A DNA stretch of 33,694 bases, from positions 2,207,257-2,240,950 of the forward strand of contig GG745328.1 of NCBI GenBank assembly GCA_000151295.1, given 5' to 3'. Origin of the DNA: Allomyces macrogynus ATCC 38327 (taxonomy: Eukaryota; Blastocladiomycota; Blastocladiomycetes; Blastocladiales; Blastocladiaceae). The position numbers and the translations under genes are program-made. This document shows, piece by piece, positions 1-9,311 of the stretch; position 1 is the first letter of the stretch, and every line of letters starts with the position of its first letter. The notes beneath the pieces are model-generated. The model saw only the letters and a program-made list of their open reading frames with translations, had not been told where the DNA came from and did no database searches.

Positions 1-621
1 AAACAAACGCGGGAAACAGCAAGAAGGCGCGTTCCGCCGCCAAAGGAACCCCGGAAGTGAGTTGCGCCGGTCTGAAAATTCCGGCGCGTGAAAATTGCCG
101 GAACCAGATACGCCCGCTCCCCCGGCCCGACGGCGGGGGCCGACGCGCACGATAACGCCGATGCGGCGGCAGCGACGCCCGCGCGTACCCCGCAGCGTCG
201 CGGCCCTCGGATCCAGTGGACTCCCGAGGAAGTCGCGGCGCTCGAACACGCCATGTCCGAGCACGGCACGGCGTGGGCGCTGATCTTGCAAAAGTACGGT
301 GTCAACGGCGAAATCAATCAGTCACTCGCGCGGTTTGATCAGATGAAGCTCAAGGATAAGGCGCGGAATGTGCGCACGTCCCGCGAGCGGAATGGGGAGC
401 CGCTTGGGCCGTTTGTCTTGGCGACGCGGTACCCGGCGCAGTCGCACGCGTCGACGGCGAACGTTGCGCAGGCCGCGCACCCGGTCGCGGCGCCGGTGCC
501 GCCGCCGCCGCAGGTGCCGCAGGCCGCGCAGCAGCCGGAGCAGCAGCCGGAGCAGCAGCAGCAGGTGCAGCAGGTGCAGGATGGGGCTGCGGAGCCGGAG
601 CAGCCGGCGCTCGCCGAGTAG
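1..621 (+). CDS. Telobox Myb/SANT DNA-binding protein, 5' partial (Tbf1-like)
   Basis: The C-terminal part of a gene that begins before the window. The main exon runs to the TAG at 619-621. It holds one Myb repeat (WTPEEV...ALEHAM...GTAWALIL) ending in the telobox signature LKDKARN, with an insert-like GVNGEINQSL before it. That arrangement is known from Tbf1/TRF-type proteins that bind TTAGGG-like repeats, at telomeres or in promoters. No ATG opens this frame. The sequence 57-62 is a perfect GTGAGT donor and an AG lies at 106-107, so exon 1..56 joined to 108..621 is the likely structure, with a 51-nt intron and the frame kept. The tail is Pro/Ala-rich and then a CAG-coded Gln/Glu/Val tract (about 526-590). 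The DNA-binding assignment is firm; telomere binding itself is inferred from the family. Confidence 0.7.
57..107 (+). other. Predicted intron in the Myb gene
   Basis: GTGAGT donor, CTGAA branch-like site at about 72, and CCAG acceptor at 104-107. Splicing keeps an open frame and removes the in-frame TGA at 73-75. Confidence 0.5.
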
Positions 622-886
622 ATTGTGGACGGGGGTTGTCGATCAAGCAGGCGAGGGCCACGGTGTCGTTTATTTATCGTGATTGAACTTGATGTCTTTT
701 TCTTTTCCACCCTCTGTCACCGCCCAAAACAAACTGAGCGAAAGTCAACTCCGGCGCAAATTGCACAACACTCACACCGCGAATCACGCAAATCGAAAAT
801 TAATGGCCAGCTAATGACGGGATTCCTATTTATGAAAACGCACAGACCACAAATCAAAACCAACCGAGCGAAAGCACGATGACACT
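622..886. other. Convergent intergenic region
   Basis: Short AT-richer spacer between the Myb gene and mL59, which converge. It should contain both 3' UTRs. No recognisable gene or perfect AATAAA signal was found. Confidence 0.5.
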
Positions 887-1312
887 CTAGAACGGCAAAT
901 CGGGCTTGGCCTTGAGCTTCTCGGCGCGCTTAGCATTCCGCCACGCCTCGAGCGTCTTCTCCATTTGTGCGAGTTTCTCGGCAACGGCCTCTTCCCGCTT
1001 GGCCTTGGTGCGGTCGGCCTTGGTCCCCTTGGGCAGCTTGGTGCGCAACGGCTTGCGCTCCGTCGGCAACGACGGCAAGGGCACAAAGACGGGTTCCTTG
1101 ACGCCCGCGATGGGTACAAGCATCGTGGCCTTGCGAATCACGGCCTGCTTACGCAGCGAAAACTTGGGCTTGTTCCAGTGGCCCGTGTTGGTGTTGCGCG
1201 TGACCGTGAAGAGCTCGGAACCCTTTGGGCCCTTGGACGCGCGAATCGCCGTGTTGAGCATGCGCAGCTCAATAGGGCGCAGGACCGACAGGGCCGTGTT
1301 CGGGATCGACAT
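887..1312 (-). CDS. Mitochondrial large-subunit ribosomal protein mL59 (MRPL25 family)
   Basis: Single-exon gene of 141 residues. The central block TGHWNKPKFSLRKQA, followed by IRKA and a hydrophobic PVFVPLP stretch, matches the diagnostic core of the fungal MRPL25/mL59 family (related to mammalian mL64), where a TGrWh.PkySLR motif is followed by a helix. The C-terminal third is a Lys/Arg/Glu-rich helix. The protein is a structural component of the mitochondrial 54S subunit. The ATG at 1312 was chosen because it has a strong context (CCACC before ATG); an in-frame GTG lies 24 nt upstream and is not needed. No classical cleavable presequence is obvious, although the N-terminus (MSIPNTALSVLRP) is uncharged and hydrophobic. 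Similarity is over a short core, so family membership is likely rather than certain. Confidence 0.62.
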   Translation of the reverse strand: MSIPNTALSVLRPIELRMLNTAIRASKGPKGSELFTVTRNTNTGHWNKPKFSLRKQAVIRKATMLVPIAGVKEPVFVPLPSLPTERKPLRTKLPKGTKADRTKAKREEAVAEKLAQMEKTLEAWRNAKRAEKLKAKPDLPF

Positions 1313-1835
1313 GGTGGAACAGTTGGGTGGTTGCACGTGCAGGTTGATCGGTGTTGATGGGCCCGGCGCGACGGGAAATGGTGCCGATTGGCGGCAATGA
1401 TATGATTGCGGTTGGTTGGAGATGCCGTCGGCACGAATCCGAGCGAGAAGGTGGGTCGGCCGGATTGCACAATGGTGAAATGATCAGCGCTCGACAGTTT
1501 GGAGGTGTTGGAAGTCACGTTGGAATGATGCGGGACAGGGCGGCTGTATCCAGCGGGCTGTGCTGGATGTGCAGCTTTACACGCCGAGAACGATGCTGTC
1601 AGGAAGGGTGCAATGCGGCCAGGACGACACGCGCACCGGCGTGCACGGTGTGCATAGGGCTTGAATTGCACTCTGACGGCACTAGAGGCCCGACCACGGC
1701 GGTCATGGCGAGCGGATTAAGGCAGAACCAACATGTGGAGATATGAGTACTGCGATTTGACAAAAACGTGGCACAGAAAAGCGTCGTGGCCACCGACCAG
1801 AGGTCTCTCCATCCCCCCCCCCCCCCCCCCCCCCT
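1313..1835. other. mL59 upstream region and ARPC3 3' UTR
   Basis: No supported gene. It should carry the mL59 promoter (right of 1312) and, next to the ARPC3 stop codon, the 22-nt cytosine run listed separately. Confidence 0.5.
1813..1834. repeat. Homopolymer run of 22 C
   Basis: Uninterrupted C run on the + strand, ending one base before the ARPC3 stop codon (complement of 1836-1838). In ARPC3 mRNA it is a G run at the very start of the 3' UTR. Its true length may be misestimated, as homopolymers often are. Confidence 0.9.
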
Positions 1836-2513
1836 TTACAACGACTTGTTCATAAACTTGCGCTTGGAGAAGGCCATCCACCACTTGCTCGGCTTCGACT
1901 CGTCCTCGGAGTAGAGGCGGTCGAGCAGCCGCGAGACTGTCTCCTGGCGCAGCTGCGTCATGTAAGCGCGGAGGTTCTCTACATGAGCGAGGCAGGTTAG
2001 TCTCCGTGCAGCAGAACGTGCGATACAAAAACGCACAATGTACCCTTCTCCACCATCGACGCCGGTGGCGCGTAGAGCGCATTCAGCGGGAACCCGGCAT
2101 CGCCCGGCATCGCAAACGACCCGACAGCGAGCGTGACGAGCGTGCGGCTCGCGTCGTTGCGCGACGTGGTCGTCGACAGCTTCGACAGGCAGTCGGAAAT
2201 GAAGAGAATCAGGTAGATGAGCACGCGGTCGGCAGGCCCTTGGATCTCAAAGTTGCGGAACAGGCAGTTGGCGCGGAACAGGTTGAGGGCCTCGTCGATA
2301 ATATCGTCGGCCGCGAAATCGGCGGGGGTCGGTGCGTAACCGCGCGTCTTGGACTTGACGGGCAGCAACGCCATGTTGCCGAGCTGCGGCGCGCCGTCGA
2401 CGGCGTTGAAGGACGAGTGGTAGACCTGGAGATCGCCAGGCCGTGCGAGGTGAGTGTGCCGCTCAATGCATTGCGTCGAGCCGTGGGGGCACGCATGGAA
2501 TGCGAACCGGCAT
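1836..2513 (-). CDS. ARPC3: Arp2/3 complex subunit 3 (p21-Arc)
   Basis: Exons in transcription order: 2513..2508, 2425..2044, 1978..1836, giving 176 residues (human ARPC3 has 178). Family landmarks are in order: VYHSSF at the N-terminus, GNMALLPVKS, DIIDEALNLFRAN, a long hydrophobic helix (ADRVLIYLILFISDCL), PGDAGFPLNALYAPP, LRAYMTQLRQE and the C-terminal KPSKWWMAF...FMNKSL. The protein is a core subunit of the actin-nucleating Arp2/3 complex, used for branched actin in endocytosis and, in zoosporic fungi, possibly amoeboid crawling. The 65-nt intron 2 is well supported. Exon 1 would encode only Met-Pro with a GTTCGC donor; it restores the conserved MP-x-YHSS start and its ATG has A at -3, but it is the weakest part of the model. 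Confidence 0.9.
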
Positions 2514-3113
2514 GCTGGCGCGTTGATTCGATTGAACGTGCTGGTGCGAGAAGGTAATGCCGTCTATGCATCGCTTGACAGGTTATTGTCGCGATCCATG
2601 GGCCAAGAACGGTTGAGGGGCCGCCATCGCCAAGCTGACTGTTGCCGACAACGAGACTCGGCGCGCAGAGACATGCCTGGCTGAGGTCTCGGTCCAACTT
2701 GCAGCGGGTCCCTTGTGATTGAGGTTGGTTGAAGGCTGTCAATCGAGTTTGGTGCGCGGCAGATGCGCGACGCGACTTGGCGGTGGGGCTGCCATGCGGT
2801 GGAGCATGGCATGTCACCACTGTCGAGAAACGCCTGCCTCGCAACGGACGCGCCTGCTGCTTGTTCTTCCAACGCTGCTGCCCGCAAGCAACACGTCCTC
2901 CCCACGGCGCGCGCGCTCAACCCATTCGCAACCGTTGGACCGATAATACCAAGCCGTTACTCGCCGCATTCGCTTCTCAGTCGCGCGAAACCACGGCCGT
3001 CGACACGACCAGGGAATCCATCCCAGCGCTGTCGACCGATCCGACGTCACCTCTCCGCCAATCGCTTAAATTTCGGAAACGCCCAGTCGAATCATCACTT
3101 TGAACGCGCCACC
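2514..3113. promoter_or_regulatory. Divergent intergenic region ARPC3 / RNASEK
   Basis: 600 bp between two outward-reading starts, so presumably both promoters. No supported gene and no motif that I can name with confidence. Confidence 0.4.
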
Positions 3114-3535
3114 ATGAAACCCTTGATCACCAACGGCAAGGCCGTCACGCTGTCGCTGACCTCGGTCGCCGGCATCATCTTCCTGGTATGCACCAGGAAC
3201 GACGCCGCTGCTTCGATCTGTGTGTCCGTGATCAGGTCCTCACGCCCCTCCTTCTCAATTGTCGGCGATGACCAGCTCATTCTCGGCCTCCTGTTCAACT
3301 CGCACGCACCAACGCTCGTCGAGGGCCACAGCGCGCCCGCCGACCCGGCCGGTGCCGCGTCAACCTGCTTCAAGGCCGCCGCAATTTACGCCGGGCTCCT
3401 CGCGTTTGGGCTCTGGCAAGTGCGTACTTGGGCGGCTCTTCTCCACCCAGTCTGCTCGGGGACGGTTGGCTGACAAGGATCGTGTCGTTTGCATAGGTTG
3501 CCGTCAACAAGCGTGCCGCGACGATTCATTTCTGA
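3114..3535 (+). CDS. RNASEK: Ribonuclease kappa-like V-ATPase-associated membrane protein
   Basis: Exons 3114..3185, 3276..3419, 3497..3535 (introns of 90 and 77 nt, all phase 0), giving 84 residues. Two membrane segments are visible: AVTLSLTSVAGIIFL running into ILGLLFNSHAPTLVEG, and CFKAAAIYAGLLAFGLWQV. Both agree with RNASEK, where GIFFNVHSA..IED and CF.AAGLY...F..CQV are followed by NKR; here the last exon reads VAVNKRAATIHF. Animal RNASEK was named as an endoribonuclease but is better known as a small integral V-ATPase partner needed for endosomal acidification. The start has an ideal context (CCACC before ATG). The loop between helices is shorter than in animals, making the protein about 15 residues smaller than usual. 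Confidence 0.78.
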
Positions 3536-3933
3536 CCGCGTCGTGTCGTCCTTGGTCGCGTTCGGGACGGCAGGATCCGCAATACACCCTCCTCTTTCTC
3601 CTCGGCGTGATCCCGAACTGGCCATTGTTGGCATTGTCTTGCCCCCCCTCCCGCGCGCTGCTCGCTCCAGGCTCCTTCACAAGGCACTCAACGCGTCGGC
3701 GAGACCCAAAGACCGGCTGGAGAAAGCGGTTGACTATCCACGACAAATCACAGCGTGCCTGGTGCAGCACATTTTATCTGGACCGCTCGTCAAAATGAAG
3801 CAGTCAAGGCAGTCGCAGTCCTATTTGTGAGTGAACGCTCCACGACTTCCACGACGACCAACGTGTGATCAGGGCAAAATCGCCGCGACCAACCGCGCTC
3901 CGTCGTCTCTTGAAACCCCGCCCACTTATCATC
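3536..3933. other. RNASEK 3' region and prefoldin-6 promoter
   Basis: 398 bp between two same-strand genes. Nothing gene-like is supported in it. Confidence 0.4.
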
Positions 3934-4838
3934 ATGTCACTTGCCGCACTCGAAGCCAAGATCGAAAAAGAGGTCACCACCTACAACCAGCTGCAAAAGG
4001 GTAGCGATCGGTTCGTCGTCTCCAAGTCAGGCCGGGTCGTGTCGTGGTGCTGGCCTTCAGTATGCCGCGGTCATCCCACTCGCTCCAACGCAAGTCATGA
4101 CCAAGCAACAACCAATTTCGGGCGCTTATCGTGAAATATTCGTGGAGCGCTGACGACTTTGTTGCGTGTGGTTCAACTTGACGAGCGCATCGCGACCGAC
4201 CCGTCCCACACGCGGCACCACTCCGACCACGTTGGACCCGCTGACCCACGCACGCACTAATCCGGTCTCCGTGTTGTCTGGCGTAGAGTACTCGAAGATC
4301 GTGTCGGGTCGGCAGACGCTCGAGTCGCAGCTCAAGGAGAATGAGCTCGTGCAGACGGTGGGCACCTTGATCTTGCGCGCCACCCGCAAGCGCAGCACGT
4401 ACTGCTGACACGGACTGAACCTCGCCTAGGAATTCGAGCTGCTCGACGACGAGGCCACGATCTACAAGATGATTGGCCCCGTGCTCGTCAAGCAGGAGCA
4501 GGCCGAGGCCAAGACCAACGTCAAGAAGCGGCTCGATTTTATTCGGTCGGAAATGTACGGGGCGACGCCATGCATGCTCGCTACGGATCGCAAACCGGTG
4601 TCGCTCACGGAGTATCAACGCGCTCTTGGCCCAGTAACCGCGCCGAAAAGCAGATCAAAGACCTCGATGTCAAGCTCGAGAAGAAGAAGGTCGAGGTGCG
4701 TTGTGTTTCCCTCTCCACCGTCGGTCTCCTCCTGGCCGTCATTCCTGATCGCGTTTCCTCCACCACGTGCCCCTTGTTATCCAGCTCATGGCGCTGCAAA
4801 CCGAGTTCCAGAAGCGCAAGGAGGCCGCGTCGGCATAG
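3934..4838 (+). CDS. PFDN6: Prefoldin subunit 6 (beta-type)
   Basis: Exons 3934..4000, 4287..4357, 4430..4554, 4635..4695, 4785..4838, giving 125 residues (human 129). The order is that of beta prefoldins: an N-terminal coiled-coil helix (EAKIEKEVTTYNQLQK), SGRQTLESQLKENELV, the hairpin core ATIYKMIGPVLVKQEQAEA, and a C-terminal coiled coil (AEKQIKDLDVKLEKKK...MALQTEFQKRK). It is one of six subunits of the cytosolic jellyfish-shaped chaperone that passes unfolded actin and tubulin to CCT. All exon phases close (1, 0, 2, 0). The first intron is 286 nt, far longer than the others here. An in-frame ATG exists further upstream at 3865, but family alignment favours 3934. Confidence 0.92.
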
Positions 4839-5532
4839 TCGTTCGTTCCACTCCCAACCCCACCCAGTTTTGGAGGCACGTCGATTGGTTTTTTGGTCAA
4901 TGTCAGTTCCTGTTTCTGCTTCTTCCATGAATTTTCTGCTGTCATTCCCGTTTCTGCTCCTTCCACGACATCCCCACGTCTCTGCACCACATTCGCATTC
5001 CGTCCGTCAGGCTCATTGCTCCGCGTCGGGAAACCAAAGAGGGGCGGGGGGGGGGGGGGGGGGGGCCCAAAGGGCAGCACGGATTGGGGGGGCTTTTTTT
5101 TCTTCTTTCTCGAGGAACAACGACAACACGAAACACACCAACAACAAACACAAAGAGAGAGCGTGCGTGTGGTCGAGAGGGTGAGTGAGGAGGATCATGG
5201 CACACGACCTACGTGCCGTGGGTCACTAAAAGAATGTTGGCAATGCTGGAGGGGGTGACAGGCAAACGAAAGCGGCAATAGCGGTCGAAACTCGACGCGA
5301 AACCTGCCGTCGATGGAGGCAGAGGGAGAAACGAAAAGACGAGAGGGAACGCACGCGCAAAGGCAGCGCCTGCAGGAGTGCATCGACCATGGATTGATGA
5401 AGATGAAGGAAATGAAGGTGAAACTGGATCCCGCGCGCCGGCGCGGATCCACGCAGCTGGCGCACAAGCCAGGTGCCGCACACACCTCGCGACCAAAAAA
5501 AAACCAAAAGCAACACGTCGGCGGTCGTCCGC
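4839..5532. other. Convergent region between PFDN6 and PTC7
   Basis: 694 bp in which the two 3' UTRs should lie. It holds a 20-nt G run (5046-5065) and purine/pyrimidine-skewed low-complexity sequence. No supported gene. Confidence 0.5.
5046..5065. repeat. Homopolymer run of 20 G
   Basis: Pure G run, preceded by GGGGC and followed by CCC, in the convergent gap. It could form a G-quadruplex or stall a polymerase; it could also be a length artefact of assembly. Confidence 0.9.
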
Positions 5533-7546
5533 TTACACGAGCGTGAACCGCGGCTCGCCCGACTCCGGGTCGGGCGCAGCGCCCACCACAAGCGACGCGA
5601 GCACCGTGATATCGTCCATTTTCCCACCCACAAATGTGCGCCCGTAGACGCGCGACGCGGCGCGGCCAAATGGCGTCTTGGACGTCGGGTTCAGCGCGGC
5701 ATCGCGCGCTTGCGCGACGAGCGCCTGTGCGAGCCGTTCGGTATGGTGCGCGAGCGTCGCCGCTGGCACCGAACCCGCAGCCAGTGGCACGTGCAACTCG
5801 CGCTGAACGGTGAACATGAGGTCGCGCAGGTGCACATTGTCGAACAGGCCGTCGGTGGCCACAACAATCACGTCGCCCGGGCGCAATTGGTGCTCGGAAA
5901 CGGTCGCGTCGCTGGGCGAGTCGGAAATACTCCCCGTCAGGCCCGGCGGGCTGATGGACAGTTGGTAGGGCGCGTTGAAGTAGTGTTGCGTTTCCTTGGA
6001 CCGGAACAGGACTTCGCGCCCACCATCACCGAGAATCAGGAACCCGGAGTCGCCGAGGTTGGCCGCGTGCAGCTTGCACGTGTGTTTTTCAAACGAGAGC
6101 ACCGTCGCGGTCGACGAGCCAGCGCGGATGCGGCCTTGCTCGACCAGGCGTGTGTAGGCCGTCGTCATGATCTGTTTCGGGTCCGGGAACGTTGTCGCGG
6201 CTGGTGGCGCGAGCTTGGGAGAAGCAGGGACAGCTGGCGACGTGGGCGATGCGGGCGGTGACGGGAGCGACGCGGCTACGACTTGCTCGCCGGCAGACAC
6301 CATTTCGGCCGCAGCCGTCTTGCAGTTGTCCATGAGCGCCCACGCAAACAGGCTCGGGTCGACACCCAAGTCGGCCCATCCACCGACGCCGTCAGCGACA
6401 CCCATGACGACAAACTCGGGCGAATCCCAAATGAACAGCGCGTCCTCGCCGCAGTCGAGCGGGCGCACGGCGACTGACGGCGACGAGGCCGTGGCAGGTG
6501 ACGCGGCCGGGATCGGGTGCATGCGCGGGTTCCAGACACTCGCGGGCGTCGCCGTCGCGGCGGCAGCAGCGGCACCGCCCTTGCCTTTTGCGTCCGGGTC
6601 CTTCGTGCCCGCGCGATTTGGGGCGGCTCGCCGCGCACGTGTAGAGTTCCAACGGGCGCACTGCGGTCGCCACATCGGGTGCAGACTCCGCGAGCGATGG
6701 CGACGATGGCGGGACGCCAACGGCGTCCTCGTCGGCTGCACCCAAGTCGACAGCCGCCTGCCGGCCGACAGCATCGTCGCCAAGGGCGGACGTGGCCGTC
6801 GACGTCGAGTAGGCGCGCGCCTGCATGGGCGCCTTGATGGTGGGTCCAAACGAGACGGGTCCGCGCGGGACGGACATGAGGAACGGCGACGCGTCCATGG
6901 ATGGGCCGTGCGGGCCGAAAAAGGAGAGCGTTGACGTCACGTCGCCGCCGTCACCTTCCCCGGGTAATCCATGGTAGACGGCGGGCGCACCCTTGCCCGA
7001 CGGCAGTGGGCCGGAACTGTTGCTGTTGCCACTGCCGCCGCTCCCACCGCCGCCGTTGCCGCCGGTGCCCGACCCGGGGGCGCCAGGAGCAGCGTTCGCG
7101 TGCGTGGCAGCGATAGAGGACGACGAGGTCGAAGATGGAGCGGCCGTCGGCGTGGGAAGCGGTGCGGTCGAGGTCGAGGGCACCGCCTGCGGCTGCGGCG
7201 CAGTTGCGGACGTTGGCGACGCCGGCGGTGCGAGCGGGCTCGACTGCGTCGACGTCACGGGTCCGCTCACGGGCGATGGCGCATCGCCGCGCGCAAGCAC
7301 TGCGGGAGGGACAGCTGCATCGGCGTGGTGGTGGGCGGGCGGCGGGAGATGGTGGAAGTGCGCACGCGGCGCCGCGTGGTGCGCCGAGCGAGCGGGCGGG
7401 GCCAACAGCGCTGGCGACGGCGTATGGCGCGTGGGCGCCGCTGATGATCGGCGCACGGCGGCCGCGGCAGCAGCAGCCGACGCAGAGCGCGCCAGCGACA
7501 GGCGCGACAGGCGGTGCGGCAGTTGCTTGGCGGAGCCCTTGAGCAT
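5533..7546 (-). CDS. PTC7: PTC7-like mitochondrial PP2C phosphatase with long N-terminal extension
   Basis: The C-terminal frame (5533 up to about 6538) contains a PTC7/PPTC7-type PP2C domain: CGEDALFIW, then the metal-binding ADGVGGWADLGVDPSLFA, GSSTATVLSF, LGDSGFLILG, QHYFNAPYQLS, DVIVVATDGLFDN and GKMDDITVL. These Asp residues are the Mn/Mg ligands. Yeast Ptc7 and human PPTC7 act in mitochondria on coenzyme Q biosynthesis and matrix proteins. The N-terminal frame starts at ATG 7546 with an Arg/Ser/Leu/Ala presequence (MLKGSAKQLPHRLSRLSLARSA) and continues as about 250 Pro/Ala/Ser/Gly-rich residues. The two frames must be joined between 6539 and 6661 by an intron of length 1 mod 3. Possible introns are 6539..6638 (100 nt) or 6601..6661 (61 nt); a 1-nt sequence error is also possible. 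Identity is firm, this junction is not. Confidence 0.85.
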
Positions 7547-8127
7547 GGTACGATAGCGAGAGGACGGCGCGGTGCGGGGCGAGCGGGCGTTTCGGAGCAG
7601 GTCGCGGGTAGCAGGTAGCGGGTAGCGGGCAGGTTGCCGCGCGGATTGCAGCAAGTGATGAGGGCGGAGAGGGGCGTGGGCAGGAGAGAAGATGGCAGCA
7701 GCGGCGGCAGGGCCGGTTGGCGGCGCGGGTTGGCGGTCGTTCGTCGTTGGCAGAAACCGACTGGCGGAGAGAGAGCCGCGTCGTGCTGTCACTGCCAGCC
7801 TGCACCAAACGCACCGTGGTGCCCGAGCGCTTGTGCCATCCGCCGGCCGACGCCCACCGACGCGGGCCGATGCACTCTGCACGAAACGTCTCCACCTGGG
7901 AGCGCGTCACCGAGTCGCGCCTGACACCCACACGCGACCGTCACGGCCGCGGCGCTGGCCGACCCCGGGACCGGGTCTGCCCGAAGGTCGTACAAGAGCA
8001 TACCGCAACGCCAACAGCGGTATTTCAAATATTATCCATGACAAAAGGGCGTCCTTCTCCACCCGGACAAGAGAGCAAATGCGATACAGGTTGGCACCAG
8101 CGCGGCCGTGCGGCCGAGTCGCAAGCA
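7547..8127. promoter_or_regulatory. PTC7 upstream region / ATP23-1 3' region
   Basis: 581 bp between two minus-strand genes. It should carry the PTC7 promoter. No supported coding sequence. Confidence 0.4.
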
Positions 8128-9311
8128 TTACAGCTCTTCACGCTCAAACGGCTGCGTGTCGGCCAAGCACGACTCGAAGACCGCGTCCACGGCATCCTCG
8201 GCCGTGCGTCCTTCGGCACAGTGCGGATTATACTTGGTCGCGAGGATCGCGCGGCGTCGAATGCATTCCTGTCCACGGCGGCCCTGGACGCGGTCAGCAT
8301 AACGCCCATTTCGTGCCCTACTTGTCGTTGAACCAAGCGTACCTGGCCGTGCTTCTTGAAGCCCAAAAAGCCGCGCTGCACCTCGCGAACAAATCCGCAG
8401 TCGCCACTAGAAGCGGTTCGGTGCGCGAGAGAGTCAGATCTGACGCGATTTCACAACGACACGACGCGGAGGAAGCACGGACCTAAGATGCGCGGCGCGC
8501 ACCTCCGTGCACGCGAAGTGCTTGCAGTCCATCCATTTATACTTGAAGACACTAGTTGGAGAGCAGCGTCAGGGCCACAGCGTCTCGTAACCGAGAATCG
8601 AAAGACAACGGTGCGAACGCACCAATGGTCATAGGCATGGACGAGCTCGTGAATCAGCGTTTCGGCGAGGTGATCTTTGCTGATGAACTGGTTCTGGCAC
8701 AGCAATATCTACAGTTTCGGACACGTACGTCGCGTCAAAAGAGTGTGCCGAACTGCGCCAGGAATTGCCGTCGCAAACCCTCGCCGACGCGTACCCCGTA
8801 ATCAGCGCCAAACCCGCCCGTCGCGACCGCATGGCAGGGTAAGCACTTGATGTGCTCTTTCGGGTCGAGGCCACACCCGTGCACTTTCAGCGCTTCCATG
8901 AGTCGTCGCGCCTTGGGATCTGCACGTCGGACGCGTCGTGAGCGCCCATGGCCTGATGGCAAAACGCTGATCCAATGCTAGCATAGCAACGGTACTCTTT
9001 TCCAAAATATCGTCGCGCCATTTCTCGCACTGGGTGCGCTGCTTTTCGGCGATGCGCTCCTGAATTTGCTCTTCGCGCGTCTTGACGGTTCGAGCCGGTT
9101 CACTCGCTGGCGTTGGTGCTGGTAACCTTACCGACGTTGGCGGAACGTCATTCCCCACGGGTCGAGGATCGCGGGTCGTTTGGTCGTTTTTCGAGGGGGA
9201 AGGCTCGTCTTGGTCTAACTGCTGGTCGCAAAAGACGACTTGGTTCACACCGAACAAGCCGAGAATGAGCACTGGGGCCGCTCGGCGGATCCATGCCAAT
9301 CCTGGTAGCAT
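8128..9311 (-). CDS. ATP23: Mitochondrial inner-membrane metalloprotease ATP23, copy 1 (six exons)
   Basis: Exons in transcription order: 9311..8996, 8919..8795, 8708..8623, 8551..8483, 8406..8343, 8268..8128, giving 266 residues with all phases closing. Atp23 is an intermembrane-space zinc protease that matures the Atp6 presequence and helps assemble the F0 ring. Landmarks: CEKWRDDILEK, NPKARRLMEALKVHGCG, the Cys pair CLPC, GGFGADYG, LLCQNQ, the zinc site HELVH (about residues 167-171) followed by AYDHC, KHFACTEVRAAHLSGDC, and the end VFESCLADTQPF. The catalytic Glu and both His are present, so it should be active. Unlike copy 2, it begins with a basic-hydrophobic segment (WIRRAAPVLILGLFGVNQVVF) that could be a membrane anchor. 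The ATG at 9311 has A at -3. Confidence 0.93.

Noticed and set aside
339..710. Cys-rich open frame on the minus strand opposite the Myb gene
   Set aside because: Its Cys/Gly-rich run is the antisense reading of the CAG/CCG-type repeat coding the Gln-rich tail; no family likeness and no independent signals.
5473..6261. 262-codon + strand open frame
   Set aside because: Antisense shadow of the PTC7 phosphatase domain.
7927..8381. Minus frames near the ATP23 copy 1 end read as separate proteins
   Set aside because: They are exons 5 and 6 of ATP23 read through introns, plus intergenic frame noise.
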